Origin: Planctomycetota bacterium
GTDB lineage: Bacteria > Planctomycetota > Brocadiia > Brocadiales > Bathyanammoxibiaceae
Length of the DNA: 64,000 nt
Direction: 5' to 3'
Assembly (NCBI GenBank): GCA_016209685.1
Contig: JACQVQ010000008.1
Span: 317,778-381,777, forward strand
Both the position numbers and the translations under genes were made by a program. The stretch's first letter is position 1. Every line of letters begins with the position of its first letter. Positions 44,217 through 53,384 of the stretch are shown piece after piece. The notes below the pieces were generated by a model that was given only the letters and a program-made list of their open reading frames with translations, made no database searches and had not been told where the DNA came from.

Positions 44217-44657
44217 ATGGAGAGAAAAGGATACTTGATTGGTGAGGTCAGTAAGGAGAGCCGTGTCCCCAGGAAGACGGTGCGTTATTACGAGGAGATT
44301 GGGTTATTATGCCCTCCCGTCAGAACGGAGGGTAATTACCGTTTATACGGGCTGGAGACCATAGAAAAGCTTAAATTTATCAAAAAGGCCCAGTCCCTGG
44401 GCCTGACCCTTTCGGAGATTAAAGGGATTATCCAGTATAGCAAGGAGGGGCTGGGGCCTTGCTGTAAACTTGTCAGGCAGCTTTTTACGAAAAAGATACA
44501 GGCTTTAGAATCCAATATTAAGGATATGCAGAGGATGCAGAGGGAATTAAAGACGCTTCTCTCGCAGTGGATTCCTTTAGAAAAGGCAAAAGAACATTCT
44601 TTTGCTGTATGCCCTCAGATAGAAAGAAAACCCAGAGCTAAAAGAAAAAGGAGATGA
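44217..44657 (+). CDS. merR: MerR-family metal-responsive regulator
   Basis: 146 aa. The winged-helix domain starts YLIGEVSKESRVPRKTVRYYEEIGLL. The dimerisation helix follows, and metal-candidate cysteines are C82 and C83 (LGPCCKLVRQL) and C132 (FAVCPQIE). C82 corresponds to a mercury ligand of classical MerR; the usual C117 partner is absent, so ligand geometry differs. The tail is highly basic (RKPRAKRKRR). Its own promoter and the next promoter carry the same operator. With merTP and merA downstream, mercury is the likely signal. Confidence 0.85.
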   Translation: MERKGYLIGEVSKESRVPRKTVRYYEEIGLLCPPVRTEGNYRLYGLETIEKLKFIKKAQSLGLTLSEIKGIIQYSKEGLGPCCKLVRQLFTKKIQALESNIKDMQRMQRELKTLLSQWIPLEKAKEHSFAVCPQIERKPRAKRKRR

Positions 44658-44681
44658 AGAACAAACATTGAAATTTTCTTC

Positions 44682-44713
44682 TTGACATTCCAGTAGACTG
44701 GAATGTTTATACT
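44682..44713 (+). promoter_or_regulatory. MerR-type promoter/operator 2 (structural mer genes)
   Basis: TTGACA (44682-44687), a 20-bp spacer with ATTCCAGTAGACTGGAAT, and TATACT (44708-44713). It differs from operator 1 at one base. A strong Shine-Dalgarno (AAGGAGGTG) and the first structural gene follow. Confidence 0.85.
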
Positions 44714-44745
44714 CAAGATGGAGAAAGAGAAGGAGGTGAAAAACC

Positions 44746-45027
44746 ATGAAGGCTACAAAAAGAAGAGTAGAGGTCTTTACTGCCGGCTGTCTGCTTTGCC
44801 AGCAAGCAGTAAAGATGGTCAGGGAGCTTGCCTGTCCTAGCTGTGAGGTAGTGGTCTATGACCTTATCAAGCAGTGCGAGAGCAAGGAGTGCCTGGACAA
44901 GGTTAAGAACTACGGCATAAACCGTGTTCCGACCATTGTAGTAGATGGCAAGATAGCCGAGTGCTGCATAGGTACCAGGCCTAGCCTCAAGGCACTAAAA
45001 GCGGCAGGGATTGGTAGCCTCTCGTAA
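44746..45027 (+). CDS. Glutaredoxin/thioredoxin-like small protein
   Basis: 93 aa. The active-site-like CLLC (C15-C18) follows the first strand (RVEVFTAGC), and the cis-Pro segment RVPTIVVDGKI is present. Extra cysteines are frequent (ACPSC, QCESKEC, ECC). It is the first gene under mer promoter 2 and may shuttle thiol-bound Hg(II) or keep the system reduced; that role is inferred from position. It is cytoplasmic, with no signal peptide. Confidence 0.85.
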   Translation: MKATKRRVEVFTAGCLLCQQAVKMVRELACPSCEVVVYDLIKQCESKECLDKVKNYGINRVPTIVVDGKIAECCIGTRPSLKALKAAGIGSLS

Positions 45028-45114
45028 AAGAGGTTGCAAAGGTTGGGGAGGGTACAACCCTCCCCTATCCCTGTAACTCCACAAGTAAACAAAAGCAGAT
45101 GGTATTAAATTTCT

Positions 45115-46053
45115 ATGATAAGAAAAAAAGCCATTAAGGTCTTGTGTTTAATTACCATCCTCCATCTCATTTGCCAACACTCACAAGAGGCATTGGCTCA
45201 AGCACCTGTAAACTTTGATACGGCTGTAACGCAGTTCTTTTCAGGTAGTGTGTTCAGGACACTAGGGGTGATTATTCACAAGACAGACGATGATAACAGG
45301 GCCTTTAATAGAAGGTTAACTATAAAGAAAGTACCTTTAGTTTTCGGCTATGCTCCTATGTCTGATGTTGCAGTGGCTATTTCAGTCCCCTGGATAGAAA
45401 AATCTCAGAGGAACAATCTATCTGGCCGGCGCGTAACGTTGGATGTAGCTGGACTGGGAGACGCGACACTCTTAGGGAGATGGACCTTCAAGAAGTGGCT
45501 TGGTCATTGGAGGAGGACAGATATGGCGATTATCGGTGGCGTGGAATTGCCCACTGGAGATACAAACAGAAGGGATGAGGGCATCAGGCTTCCGCCAGAA
45601 CTGCAATTGGGTTCTGGCTCTTTTGATCCTTTCCTTCGCATGGCCTTCAGCCGGGTTGTAAAACGCAAAAGCATTTTTGCCGAACTTCAATACAAGGTAA
45701 ACACGCCGGGGGCGCTGGACTTCAAGTTTGGTGATGTCCTGGAATATGACCTTGCCACTACATATAGACTCTTCCCTGCCGTGAAGTATCCCAACCCTGA
45801 GTTCTATGGAATCCTAGAGCTAAATGGTGTCTGGGAGCAACAGGCAAGGCAGAGGGGAAGAGACGTTGAAAATACAGGGAGCCATACCATCTTTCTCTCC
45901 CCAGGTATCCAAGTCATTCCCCTGAAGAATCTACTTCTTGAGGCCTCTGTACAGATACCCATCTATCAAGACCTGCGGGGAAGACAGTTAGGATACGAAG
46001 TAGGGGACCTGGGAGATTCTAACATCGTCTTTGGTTTTCGTTTTTCGTATTAA
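45115..46053 (+). CDS. Outer-membrane beta-barrel protein of the mer operon
   Basis: 312 aa. A signal peptide (residues 8-29, ending QEALAQ) is followed by alternating hydrophobic/polar strands. The last residues SNIVFGFRFSY end in Tyr with the pattern of a C-terminal beta-barrel signal. It resembles transporter-like proteins of the MetA/phenol-degradation barrel type. It could aid Hg(II) passage through the outer membrane; that is inference from the operon. Spacing to the next gene is 39 bp. Confidence 0.75.
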   Translation: MIRKKAIKVLCLITILHLICQHSQEALAQAPVNFDTAVTQFFSGSVFRTLGVIIHKTDDDNRAFNRRLTIKKVPLVFGYAPMSDVAVAISVPWIEKSQRNNLSGRRVTLDVAGLGDATLLGRWTFKKWLGHWRRTDMAIIGGVELPTGDTNRRDEGIRLPPELQLGSGSFDPFLRMAFSRVVKRKSIFAELQYKVNTPGALDFKFGDVLEYDLATTYRLFPAVKYPNPEFYGILELNGVWEQQARQRGRDVENTGSHTIFLSPGIQVIPLKNLLLEASVQIPIYQDLRGRQLGYEVGDLGDSNIVFGFRFSY

Positions 46054-46092
46054 CGTGAAAATCTCAGAAATAATCGCAGGAGGTATTCGGAA

Positions 46093-46593
46093 ATGAGGCT
46101 TACAAGATTTCTCTTTGTTGTAATTATTATTTCTTTAGTTTTACTATCACAGCCTTCCCTATTTGCTCAGGTAGAGAAGGTAGAATTAGCTATTAGCGGC
46201 ATGGTTTGTAACCTCTGCGCTTATGGCGTTGAAAAAAACCTAAAACGGCAAAAAGGTGTTGCGAATCTGATAAACAAACAAGAGGAACAGCTAATAATAG
46301 TTACTGCCAAAGAGGGAGAATCCCTAGACATCCACAAGCTGGTAAAAGCGGTGCGGGATAGTGAGCTAGGGGTAAGGGAACTCAAGGTGGTAGTGCGTGG
46401 CAGGTTTGTGAATTGGAAAGGAGATCTGGCCTTGAAGGAGGGTATACATGGTCAGGTATTTCTCTTGGAGGGGCTGAAGAGTGCAGAGAAAACAATTGGG
46501 GAACAAGTGAAATTAGTGGGCAAGGTTCATGCCTTGGAAGGAAAAACCCTTCCCCATTTAGTAGTAGAAAGTTCTTCGTCTTCGGAGGAATAG
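46093..46593 (+). CDS. Periplasmic heavy-metal-associated (HMA) domain protein
   Basis: 166 aa. Signal peptide at 1-26 (ending LFAQ). The HMA domain has the metal site GMVCNLC (C39, C42), followed by a C-terminal beta-rich extension of about 60 residues with no recognised family. It probably binds Hg(II) in the periplasm and passes it to the inner-membrane transporter. Confidence 0.85.
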   Translation: MRLTRFLFVVIIISLVLLSQPSLFAQVEKVELAISGMVCNLCAYGVEKNLKRQKGVANLINKQEEQLIIVTAKEGESLDIHKLVKAVRDSELGVRELKVVVRGRFVNWKGDLALKEGIHGQVFLLEGLKSAEKTIGEQVKLVGKVHALEGKTLPHLVVESSSSSEE

Positions 46594-46675
46594 ATGTTGT
46601 TACCTGGAAAAATCTACAGGTAATGCAATAAAACATGGAGGTAGTGCAATAATTGAAGAAAGGAAGTGATGGGCC

Positions 46676-47053
46676 ATGAAAGTACCACGAATTCAGCTAC
46701 TCCATACGGAGTCTTGCCATAGTTACCAGGAGGCCTTGGTGGAAATAAAGGGGGCATTGAAAGAGTTGGGTCTTTCAGCAGAAATAGAGGTAACCCTGGT
46801 GGACAGCCCTGAGAAGGCCCGGGACTACAAATTTCTAGGTTCTCCAACCATAAAGATTAATGGCCTAGACCTGGAAGCAGGTAGGGGCGACCGGCCGGTC
46901 GCCCCTACGGCTACGGAAAATTTTAGTATGAATGCATGTAGAACTTATATCTATGAGGGGTCACTGTATCACTATCCACCGAAGGAGGTGCTCTTAGAGG
47001 CCCTGAGGCCCCTAAAGTATTTAGTATACAGAAGAAAAGGTGGAATCGTATGA
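46676..47053 (+). CDS. Thioredoxin-like mer-associated protein with in-frame palindrome
   Basis: 125 aa. The pattern QLLHTESCHSY...LVDSPEKARDYKFLGSPTIKINGLDLE matches small thioredoxin-fold proteins often found in mer operons. Only one Cys remains in the usual CxxC position (C14), with C near 87 (NACRTY) further on. Residues about 68-80 (AGRGDRPVAPTATE) are encoded by the perfect 28-bp GTAGGGGC palindrome at 46881-46908; the frame is kept. Its stop overlaps the merT start (ATGA). Confidence 0.75.
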   Translation: MKVPRIQLLHTESCHSYQEALVEIKGALKELGLSAEIEVTLVDSPEKARDYKFLGSPTIKINGLDLEAGRGDRPVAPTATENFSMNACRTYIYEGSLYHYPPKEVLLEALRPLKYLVYRRKGGIV

Positions 47054-47637
47054 AGGAAAAAATCTTTGCAGGTGGGAGTATACTAACGGCTATCCTTGCC
47101 TCTTCCTGCTGTATCGGGCCTCTGGTGCTGGCGGCAATTGGTGTTGGCGGGGCGAGTTTCTTCGCACCCATAGCCAAGTATAGGCCCATCTTTATTGGGA
47201 TTACCTTTGCCTTTATTGGGGTATCTTATTACTTCACTTATGGCAGAAAGAAGGCATGCTGTCCCGGAGAGTCACCAAAGAGGCGTCTATGGACTCAGGA
47301 GGTTCCTCTTTGGGTGATAACAGTCTTAGCCGTGGGGCTAACGGCCTTTACTTACACTAAAGATTATATAGGTACTAGAGACGTAAAGGCTCCATTGGAA
47401 TCAGAGGGTGACTATAAGATAGTTAACTTACATGTTGATGGAATTACCTGTGCAGGCTGTGCAAAGACTATCAAGTCTGCCCTTTTAGGGATAAGAGGTG
47501 TAAAGGCGGTTAGTGTTAGCCTTGAGAGCCACGAGGTGAAGGTGGGCCTTAAGGAAGACCTTGATTTTATTCCTATTCAAGAGTTGTTAGAGGCTTTGGA
47601 GAAGAAGAGTTACAAAGGTGCCCTAACGGGTGATTAA
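47050..47637 (+). CDS. merT: MerT mercuric transporter with C-terminal MerP-like domain
   Basis: 195 aa. Three membrane helices carry the MerT thiol pairs C20-C21 (SSCCIGPL) and C70-C71 (KKACCPG). A C-terminal HMA domain with GITCAGC (C134, C137) replaces the usual separate partner, giving a MerTP-like fusion. It imports Hg(II) for MerA. The gene is translationally coupled to the preceding thioredoxin-like gene. Confidence 0.92.
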   Translation: MKEKIFAGGSILTAILASSCCIGPLVLAAIGVGGASFFAPIAKYRPIFIGITFAFIGVSYYFTYGRKKACCPGESPKRRLWTQEVPLWVITVLAVGLTAFTYTKDYIGTRDVKAPLESEGDYKIVNLHVDGITCAGCAKTIKSALLGIRGVKAVSVSLESHEVKVGLKEDLDFIPIQELLEALEKKSYKGALTGD

Positions 47638-47661
47638 ACATTTTAGGGAAGGAGAGATGAT

Positions 47662-48009
47662 ATGCACAAGTTAATAATCACTATGGTAGTGGTTGTTTTC
47701 GCTCTTATCTTCGGTACTTTCGGTTCTTTCCAAGAGAAGGTATTAGCCTGCTCGTGTTCTTCAAGCACCCTTGCTGAAGAAAAGTCAGATAATGAGAGGC
47801 TAGCCCTTGAAGTGGAGGGTATGACCTGCGACGGGTGCGTAGAAACAGTGAGGAGTGCCATAATGGATGTAAAAGGAGTAGTGGATTGTCACGTGCATCT
47901 CCCTGAAAAGACCGCACAGGTAGTGGTTAAAAAAGGCATTGGTTCTGACAAGTTACTTAGGGCAGTGGAAGAGGCTGGATATAAGGCCAGGATAGTTGAG
48001 AAAGAGTAG
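47662..48009 (+). CDS. merP: MerP-like periplasmic mercury-binding protein
   Basis: 115 aa. The signal peptide is residues 1-29, the mature protein starts with a Cys-rich stretch (ACSCSSS), and the HMA motif GMTCDGC has C56 and C59. It would scavenge Hg(II) in the periplasm. Together with the 46093 protein and the MerT tail this makes three HMA modules in one operon. Confidence 0.9.
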   Translation: MHKLIITMVVVVFALIFGTFGSFQEKVLACSCSSSTLAEEKSDNERLALEVEGMTCDGCVETVRSAIMDVKGVVDCHVHLPEKTAQVVVKKGIGSDKLLRAVEEAGYKARIVEKE

Positions 48010-48060
48010 AAGATTAAATAAGGCAGGTAACGACTTGTTACTGTTCATTGGAGAACCAAA

Positions 48061-49467
48061 ATGGGAAATGGATTTGATTTGGTGGTAGTAGGTGGTGGTT
48101 CAGCCGGGTTTGCGGCGGCAATAAAGGCCACAGAGATGGGAGCAAGTGTGGCTATTGTGGAAGAGGGGATAATTGGGGGGACGTGTCTCAACCGAGGATG
48201 CATACCCTCCAAAAATCTCCTGCAGGCGGCTTTGTTTTATCATTCGGCGAAACAAGAGCCGTTCCCTGGCATCTCCCTCCTTAAGGGCAAACTAAATTTT
48301 AAGCAGGTAATGGCTCAAAAGGATGCACTTGTTGAGGACTTGAGACAGAAGAAGTATCTAGACATCCTTAAAGAGAATAAAAACATAAAGTTTTTCAGGG
48401 GCAGGGGCCAATTTGTTTCTATCAGCAGGGTACAGGTGAGTCAGGATATCCTGCAGTCACCGAAATTCATTATAGCTACTGGCTCCTCCCCTTTCGTTAT
48501 TCCTGTTAAGGGTTTAGATAGCGTACCGTATCTTACCAGTGATGAGGCATTAGAGCTAAAGGAACCACCCAGGTCTATGATAATACTGGGGGGAAGAGCG
48601 GTTGCTTTAGAATTTGCCCAGATGTATGCCCATTTTGGTACAAAGATTACAATTTTACAGCGCAGTAGTAGGATTATCCCCGACCACGAACCAGAGATTT
48701 CTCTGGCTCTAGAAGGGTATTTAGCAGAAGAAGGGATTAATATTTTTACGGATGCTAATGTGAAAGAGGTTGGATGTAATGGCGGCAATATTACGGTCTT
48801 AGCTGAATCAGAGGAAGAAACCCTAGAGTTCAAGGCTGAAAGACTCCTAGTTGCCACTGGACGAAGACCAAATACCCAAGACCTGGCCCTTAAGACCATT
48901 GGAGTTGAGACGGATTTACAGGGGGCGGTAAAGGTGAACGATGAGATGCAGACCACGGCAGGAAATGTTTGGGCAGCAGGTGATGTTACTGCCAGGACTT
49001 TTCTGGTTACCATGGCTGCTCGTGAAGGGTCTGTTGCGGCAGAGAACGCCCTGGACTGTTGTGCGCATCGTAAAGTGGATTATTCCTGTGTCCCACATGC
49101 CATCTTTACAACCCCTAATGTGGCGACTGTGGGATTAAAAGAAGAAGAGGCACGAAGTAAGGGTCTGCGTGTTAAAGCACAGACTTTGAATTTCTCAATG
49201 GTACCCAAGGCCCAGTGTATAAGGGACACAAGAGGGCTTGTTAAAATGGTGGTAGAAGAAAACTCTCACCGTATTTTAGGTGTGCATGTTCTAGCACCTG
49301 AAGGGGTAGAGGTCATCCATGAAGCAGCCTTAGCCATTAAGTTTGGTTTGACATTAAAGGATCTTGTAGATACTATCCATGTCTATCCAACCATGAGTGA
49401 ATCTATAAAATTAACAGCCCAGTCATTCTTCAAAGATGTGAAAAAATTGAGTTGCTGTGCCGAATGA
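48061..49467 (+). CDS. merA: Mercuric reductase MerA
   Basis: 468 aa flavoprotein disulfide reductase. FAD site VVVGGGSAGFAAA; redox pair C42 and C47 in GGTCLNRGCIPSK; the second dinucleotide loop ILGGRAVALEFAQ; and the C-terminal vicinal cysteines C465-C466 (LSCCAE) that distinguish MerA from lipoamide dehydrogenase. There is no N-terminal HMA domain. It reduces Hg(II) to Hg(0) with NADPH. The position after merT/merP fits. Confidence 0.96.
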   Translation: MGNGFDLVVVGGGSAGFAAAIKATEMGASVAIVEEGIIGGTCLNRGCIPSKNLLQAALFYHSAKQEPFPGISLLKGKLNFKQVMAQKDALVEDLRQKKYLDILKENKNIKFFRGRGQFVSISRVQVSQDILQSPKFIIATGSSPFVIPVKGLDSVPYLTSDEALELKEPPRSMIILGGRAVALEFAQMYAHFGTKITILQRSSRIIPDHEPEISLALEGYLAEEGINIFTDANVKEVGCNGGNITVLAESEEETLEFKAERLLVATGRRPNTQDLALKTIGVETDLQGAVKVNDEMQTTAGNVWAAGDVTARTFLVTMAAREGSVAAENALDCCAHRKVDYSCVPHAIFTTPNVATVGLKEEEARSKGLRVKAQTLNFSMVPKAQCIRDTRGLVKMVVEENSHRILGVHVLAPEGVEVIHEAALAIKFGLTLKDLVDTIHVYPTMSESIKLTAQSFFKDVKKLSCCAE

Positions 49468-49503
49468 TTAAACCGGGCTAGAGAAAGATAAAAAGAGGAA
49501 CAA

Positions 49504-50160
49504 ATGAAGGTGCTTGGTGTATCAGGTTCCCCTATTCCCAACAGCAACACAGACAGAGCGTTAAAAATGGCCTTGGAGGCCACCGGTTGCGAGACTGAGT
49601 TTATAAAACTCATAGATTATAACGTCGCACCATGTCGGGCCTGTCTAGGGTGCGTGGATACCAACAGGTGTGTGAATAAGGATGATGGGGTTATATTAGC
49701 GGAAAAGGCAAAGGAGGCGGATGCCCTAATTATTGCCTGTTACACTACATACTCCACCATAGATTCCCGCACGAAGGCCTTTATAGAGCGGCTTTATCCC
49801 CTTCGTCATTTACATGGCTTTATGGCAGGTAAACCCGGAGGGGCAATAGTGACGTCAGCGATTCCGGATAAACATGAGATGCTACCTCCTGCAGGCAATA
49901 TGGGCGTTGATGCGATCAGGTTTTACATGATGGAAGAGGGGATGAATTTCGTGGGCTATGTGAAGGTATCAGGTAATGTCCCTTGTATTAAGTGTGGCTA
50001 TGGTGATGAGTGTAAGATGTCGGCAGTTAAGATGATATTTGGTCCCAATGCCACTGTAGACTCGGTGGGCATCAATAGATTTGAGGGGCAGCCAGTAGCC
50101 ACGAATGCTGCCATGGAGTTGGGTAAAGAAATAGCCCAGGCACTTAGAATAAAGGGTTAA
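49504..50160 (+). CDS. Iron-sulfur flavoprotein (NADPH-dependent FMN reductase fold)
   Basis: 218 aa. The flavodoxin-like start MKVLGVSGSPIPNSNTDRAL binds FMN. The cluster motif C44, C47, C50, C56 (CRACLGCVDTNRC) resembles the [4Fe-4S] site of archaeal/anaerobe iron-sulfur flavoproteins. A second Cys group (PCIKCGYGDEC) lies near 160. It is the last gene of the mer run and could supply electrons or handle oxidative stress; mer genes rarely include it. The next gene is convergent, 33 bp away. Confidence 0.85.
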   Translation: MKVLGVSGSPIPNSNTDRALKMALEATGCETEFIKLIDYNVAPCRACLGCVDTNRCVNKDDGVILAEKAKEADALIIACYTTYSTIDSRTKAFIERLYPLRHLHGFMAGKPGGAIVTSAIPDKHEMLPPAGNMGVDAIRFYMMEEGMNFVGYVKVSGNVPCIKCGYGDECKMSAVKMIFGPNATVDSVGINRFEGQPVATNAAMELGKEIAQALRIKG

Positions 50161-50192
50161 TCCGGATGGCAGATGTCTGTCTCACTTTCCCT

Positions 50193-51116
50193 TTATTCCT
50201 TTTCTGCCTCTACAGCAACCTTCGCCGCCGCCTCGCTCAGTAGTCCGTATTTCTTTATGTTTTCATCGGCTATCTGCTGTATCTTTTTGACTTCCCCCTC
50301 TCCACCGCCCTTCTTGAAGAGGTGGGCAAAGCGGCCCTGGAGCTTTAGATATTCTGTAACAGGCTTGGCCGGTCTGGGAATCTTTCTTACCTTAGTAACC
50401 ACGCCGTTTTCCATCTCATAGATGGGATAAAGTCCGGTCTCCACCGCCAGCTTGGCTACTTTTATTGTGAGGGCGGGGTCGCTCTTCCAACCCAGGGGGC
50501 ACGGTACATGCACCTGGATGTATTTTGGCCCGGTGATGCTCAATGCCTTTTTAACCTTGGCCTGGACGTCCTTGGGATAGGCCACGCTGGCAGTAGCGAT
50601 ATAGGGCACCCCGTGGGCGGCGGCTATGGCAGGCATATCCTTCTTGAGGTAGCGATTGCCCCAGGAGACCTTGCCAGACGGGCTGGTGCAGGTGTTACTA
50701 CCATAAGGGGTGAGGCCGCTCCTCTGTACGCCAGTGTTCATATAAGCCTCGTTATCGTAACAGACGTAAAGGATGTCGTGTCCCCTCTCAAACATCCCGC
50801 TCAGGCACTGCAGTCCGATGTCTGCCGTCCCTCCATCGCCACCCTGCGCAATGACCTTGGCCTCCACCTGGCGTCCAAGGGCCTTGAGGGCCGCCTCCAC
50901 GCCGGAGGCCACTGCCGCCGAGTTCTCAAAGAGGGAGTGGACGAAAGGTACTGCCCAGGCCGATTGGGGCCAACGGGAAGAAAAGACCTCCAGGCACCCA
51001 GTGGCGTCAGTGGTAATTATATTTGGTCCTGCCGCATCCACCACCAGCCTTGCCCCCAGGGCCTCTCCGCACCCATAACAGGCCGTGTGGCCAGCAAGGA
51101 ATAGATGTTTTTCCAT
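50193..51116 (-). CDS. porB: Pyruvate/2-oxoacid:ferredoxin oxidoreductase beta subunit
   Basis: 307 aa from the ATG at 51116, preceded by GGAGGAAC. The longer frame upstream overlaps porA antisense-like sequence and is rejected. C13 and C16 ([10 protein letters not shown]) are cluster ligands, and the TPP-binding site reads [12 protein letters not shown]...[12 protein letters not shown]. With PorA, PorD and PorG it oxidises pyruvate to acetyl-CoA with reduced ferredoxin. Gene order is G-D-A-B, all overlapping or tightly spaced. Confidence 0.95.
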   Translation of the reverse strand: MEKHLFLAGHTACYGCGEALGARLVVDAAGPNIITTDATGCLEVFSSRWPQSAWAVPFVHSLFENSAAVASGVEAALKALGRQVEAKVIAQGGDGGTADIGLQCLSGMFERGHDILYVCYDNEAYMNTGVQRSGLTPYGSNTCTSPSGKVSWGNRYLKKDMPAIAAAHGVPYIATASVAYPKDVQAKVKKALSITGPKYIQVHVPCPLGWKSDPALTIKVAKLAVETGLYPIYEMENGVVTKVRKIPRPAKPVTEYLKLQGRFAHLFKKGGGEGEVKKIQQIADENIKKYGLLSEAAAKVAVEAEKE

Positions 51117-51166
51117 GATTGTTCCTCCAAAGACTAACCCGTACGTTTTACTGTCATTCCGACAGT

Positions 51167-52336
51167 TTAACTCAGCAGTGCCTCCTTGAGGTCCACAAAA
51201 CGGTCCTCTCTGCCTACGGACTTTCTGTCTTTTACGATGTTTATTATAGTCTCTACACTTATCTCCCTGCCTCCGAGACCGGCAATGTGGCCCTTTACCT
51301 CGGGGGCCTTTTTTACGTCCTGGAGGGCGGCACGGATTTCGGTAGCTAACACCCCTCCAGAACCAGGAGAGAAGGCCCTGTCCATTACCAGTACCTCCTT
51401 CACCCCAACCAGTGCCTTGTTTATGGCCTCCCGTGGGAAGGGACGGAAGCATCTTACCTTGAGTAGCCCTACTTTGACCCCCTCCTTCCTCAGGAGGTCT
51501 ATGGCCTCTTTGATTGTACTTATTACTGAACCCATGGCCACAAGGACTATCTCGGCGCCTTCAATACAATAGGTGTCAACGAGGGTACCCTGGAACCTTC
51601 CGAAGCGTTTCTTGAATTCCTTAGCTACCTCCTCCACTGTCCTGGCAGAGCCACACAGGGCGCGGTCAAGCTGGCACCGGGCCTCCATGTAGGACTCCGG
51701 TCCCATCATGGCGCCGAAGGTTATGGGGTTCTTCGGGGTCAGGTAATACTGGGGTTGATAGGGCGGCAGGAAGGCATCGGCCTCTTTTTGTTCTATCAGG
51801 TACACCGGTTCATAGGCATGGGTGAGGATAAAGCCGTCCATGCAGACCATCACGGGGAGTAGCACTTCCGGGTGTTCTGCGATGCGGAAGGCCTGCAGGT
51901 GGAGGTCGCTTGCCTCCTGTATGTCCTCGGCGTAGAGCTGGACCCAGCCGGCGTCTCTGACAGAGATAGAGTCCTGCTGGTCATTCCATATATTTATAGG
52001 GGCTGAGATGGCACGGTTGGCGCAGGTCATCACCACGGGCAGTCTCATGCCGGATATGTTAAAGAGCACCTCAGTCATGAGGAGGAGTCCCTGGGAGGAG
52101 GTGGCCGTATAAGTGCGGGCCCCTGTAGCGCTTGCACCAAGGACTACCGAGGCGGCGGCAAATTCACTCTCCACCGTAACATATTCTGCCTTCAGTTCCC
52201 CATTGGCCACCATCTGGGCGAGTTCCTCGGAGATATGGGTCTGAGGGGTTATGGGGTAAGCGGCAATGACGTTAGGCCGGCAGAGTTTGACGGTCTCCGC
52301 AACGGCCTTAGAGCCTTCCGTAAAAGTCCTGGCCAT
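51167..52336 (-). CDS. porA: Pyruvate/2-oxoacid:ferredoxin oxidoreductase alpha subunit
   Basis: 389 aa. The pyrimidine-binding domain starts [26 protein letters not shown], and [22 protein letters not shown] and [16 protein letters not shown] are typical. The start abuts the porD stop. The enzyme gives acetyl-CoA and feeds carbon fixation or fermentation, matching a low-potential ferredoxin metabolism. Confidence 0.95.
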   Translation of the reverse strand: MARTFTEGSKAVAETVKLCRPNVIAAYPITPQTHISEELAQMVANGELKAEYVTVESEFAAASVVLGASATGARTYTATSSQGLLLMTEVLFNISGMRLPVVMTCANRAISAPINIWNDQQDSISVRDAGWVQLYAEDIQEASDLHLQAFRIAEHPEVLLPVMVCMDGFILTHAYEPVYLIEQKEADAFLPPYQPQYYLTPKNPITFGAMMGPESYMEARCQLDRALCGSARTVEEVAKEFKKRFGRFQGTLVDTYCIEGAEIVLVAMGSVISTIKEAIDLLRKEGVKVGLLKVRCFRPFPREAINKALVGVKEVLVMDRAFSPGSGGVLATEIRAALQDVKKAPEVKGHIAGLGGREISVETIINIVKDRKSVGREDRFVDLKEALLS

Positions 52337-52597
52337 CTACTTCTCCTCCATTACCATCTCTATATCGTCCACGGGGCACTCTGCCGCACACATCCCGCAT
52401 CCCTTGCAGTACTTGGCGTCAAAGGTAAACACCTTTTTGCTTACGCTGTAAACACAGCCTTCAGGGCAGATTACGGCACACATCGTGCACCCAGTACAGG
52501 CCTTCTGCAGAAAGACGGGTCTTTCGTTGCGCCAGTTCCCTGTATTATTGGCAAGGCTGGTAGCCGGTTGGGCAAGCCCGCCTAGAATAACCTTCAT
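52337..52597 (-). CDS. porD: Pyruvate:ferredoxin oxidoreductase delta subunit (2 x [4Fe-4S])
   Basis: 86 aa with two complete ferredoxin motifs, CTGCTMCAVICPEG and CKGCGMCAAECPVDD. It passes electrons from PorB to external ferredoxin. It overlaps porG by four bases (ATGA) and touches porA. Confidence 0.94.
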   Translation of the reverse strand: MKVILGGLAQPATSLANNTGNWRNERPVFLQKACTGCTMCAVICPEGCVYSVSKKVFTFDAKYCKGCGMCAAECPVDDIEMVMEEK

Positions 52598-53142
52598 TGC
52601 TTCTTCTCCTTTACGAAGTTGTATCCCTTTGTGGCAGCCTTCAGGTTCTTTTCTGCCAGTTCTTTTGTAAAACGGTGCTCCAGGGCGCTGCGTATGCCCT
52701 CAAGGGAGATTGCCCCTGAGGCGGCGGCAAAGGCACCCAGGATAGTAGTGTTCACGATGGGGCGGCCCAGGGCCTCCATGGCCAGTTCTGTTGCGGGGAT
52801 GGTCAATACCCTGGAGTTGAGGTCTAGGCCCAGGGCATCGGCCGATTTTTTGGTGTTTACCAGTACGAGGCCCTTTGGTTTGAGCCCATCCAGTACGGGT
52901 TCAGTGGCCAGGAGGGTGGAGTCCTGGATTATTATGAAGTCGGGGTTATAGATAAGCGTCCTGGTGCGGATAGGGCGGTCGTCTATCCTTACGTAAGTGG
53001 TAACAGGTGAGCCCATCCTTTCTGAACCAAAGGAGGGATAGGCCTGGGCATATTTACCGTCGCTGAAGGCGGCGAAACCTATGAGTTCACCGGAGGTGAC
53101 GATGCCTTGTCCCCCACGGCCATGAATCCTTATTTCAATCAT
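52594..53142 (-). CDS. porG: Pyruvate:ferredoxin oxidoreductase gamma subunit
   Basis: 182 aa. Hallmark EIRIHGRGGQGIVTSGELIG, GSERMGSPVTTYVRIDD and the loop IPATELAMEALGRPIVNT. It is the first gene of the por operon. No strong promoter was found upstream; the region 53150-53380 is filled with palindromes. Confidence 0.95.
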   Translation of the reverse strand: MIEIRIHGRGGQGIVTSGELIGFAAFSDGKYAQAYPSFGSERMGSPVTTYVRIDDRPIRTRTLIYNPDFIIIQDSTLLATEPVLDGLKPKGLVLVNTKKSADALGLDLNSRVLTIPATELAMEALGRPIVNTTILGAFAAASGAISLEGIRSALEHRFTKELAEKNLKAATKGYNFVKEKKQ

Positions 53143-53204
53143 ATATACTTAACCTCTTTAAGGTTTGGAAAATAGCAGGGCCACTTCCGACAAAGAGGAT
53201 TGTT

Positions 53205-53384
53205 CTCTTCCAGAGGTAGGGGCGACCCGCCCCTGTACCAATCAGGTACAGGGCTTTGTCCTGCACCTTTGCCCTGCACCCTTGTGGTGTAGGGCTGGTC
53301 GCCCCTACTTAAAAACTTATTATATCATTTTTGTTATCTTATCAAATACAATTTTATGTATGGGCACGTTGCAACGTGCCTCTA
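53205..53384. repeat. Palindrome cluster upstream of porG
   Basis: CCCTGTACCAATCAGGTACAGG (split as CCCTGTACC/GGTACAGG arms) at 53236-53258 is the same repeat as in the DUF72 gene. A GTAGGGGCGACC-type half is at 53217-53228 and 53304-53310, and ATGGGCACGTTGCAACGTGCC lies at 53358-53378. The last abuts the end of the peptidase gene. Confidence 0.75.

Noticed and set aside
50193-51452. Longer 419-aa reading of the porB frame
   Set aside because: The N-terminal 112 residues are Arg/Gly/Pro-rich and overlap the 3' end of porA; the ATG at 51116 has a good GGAGGAAC and begins with the conserved PorB sequence.
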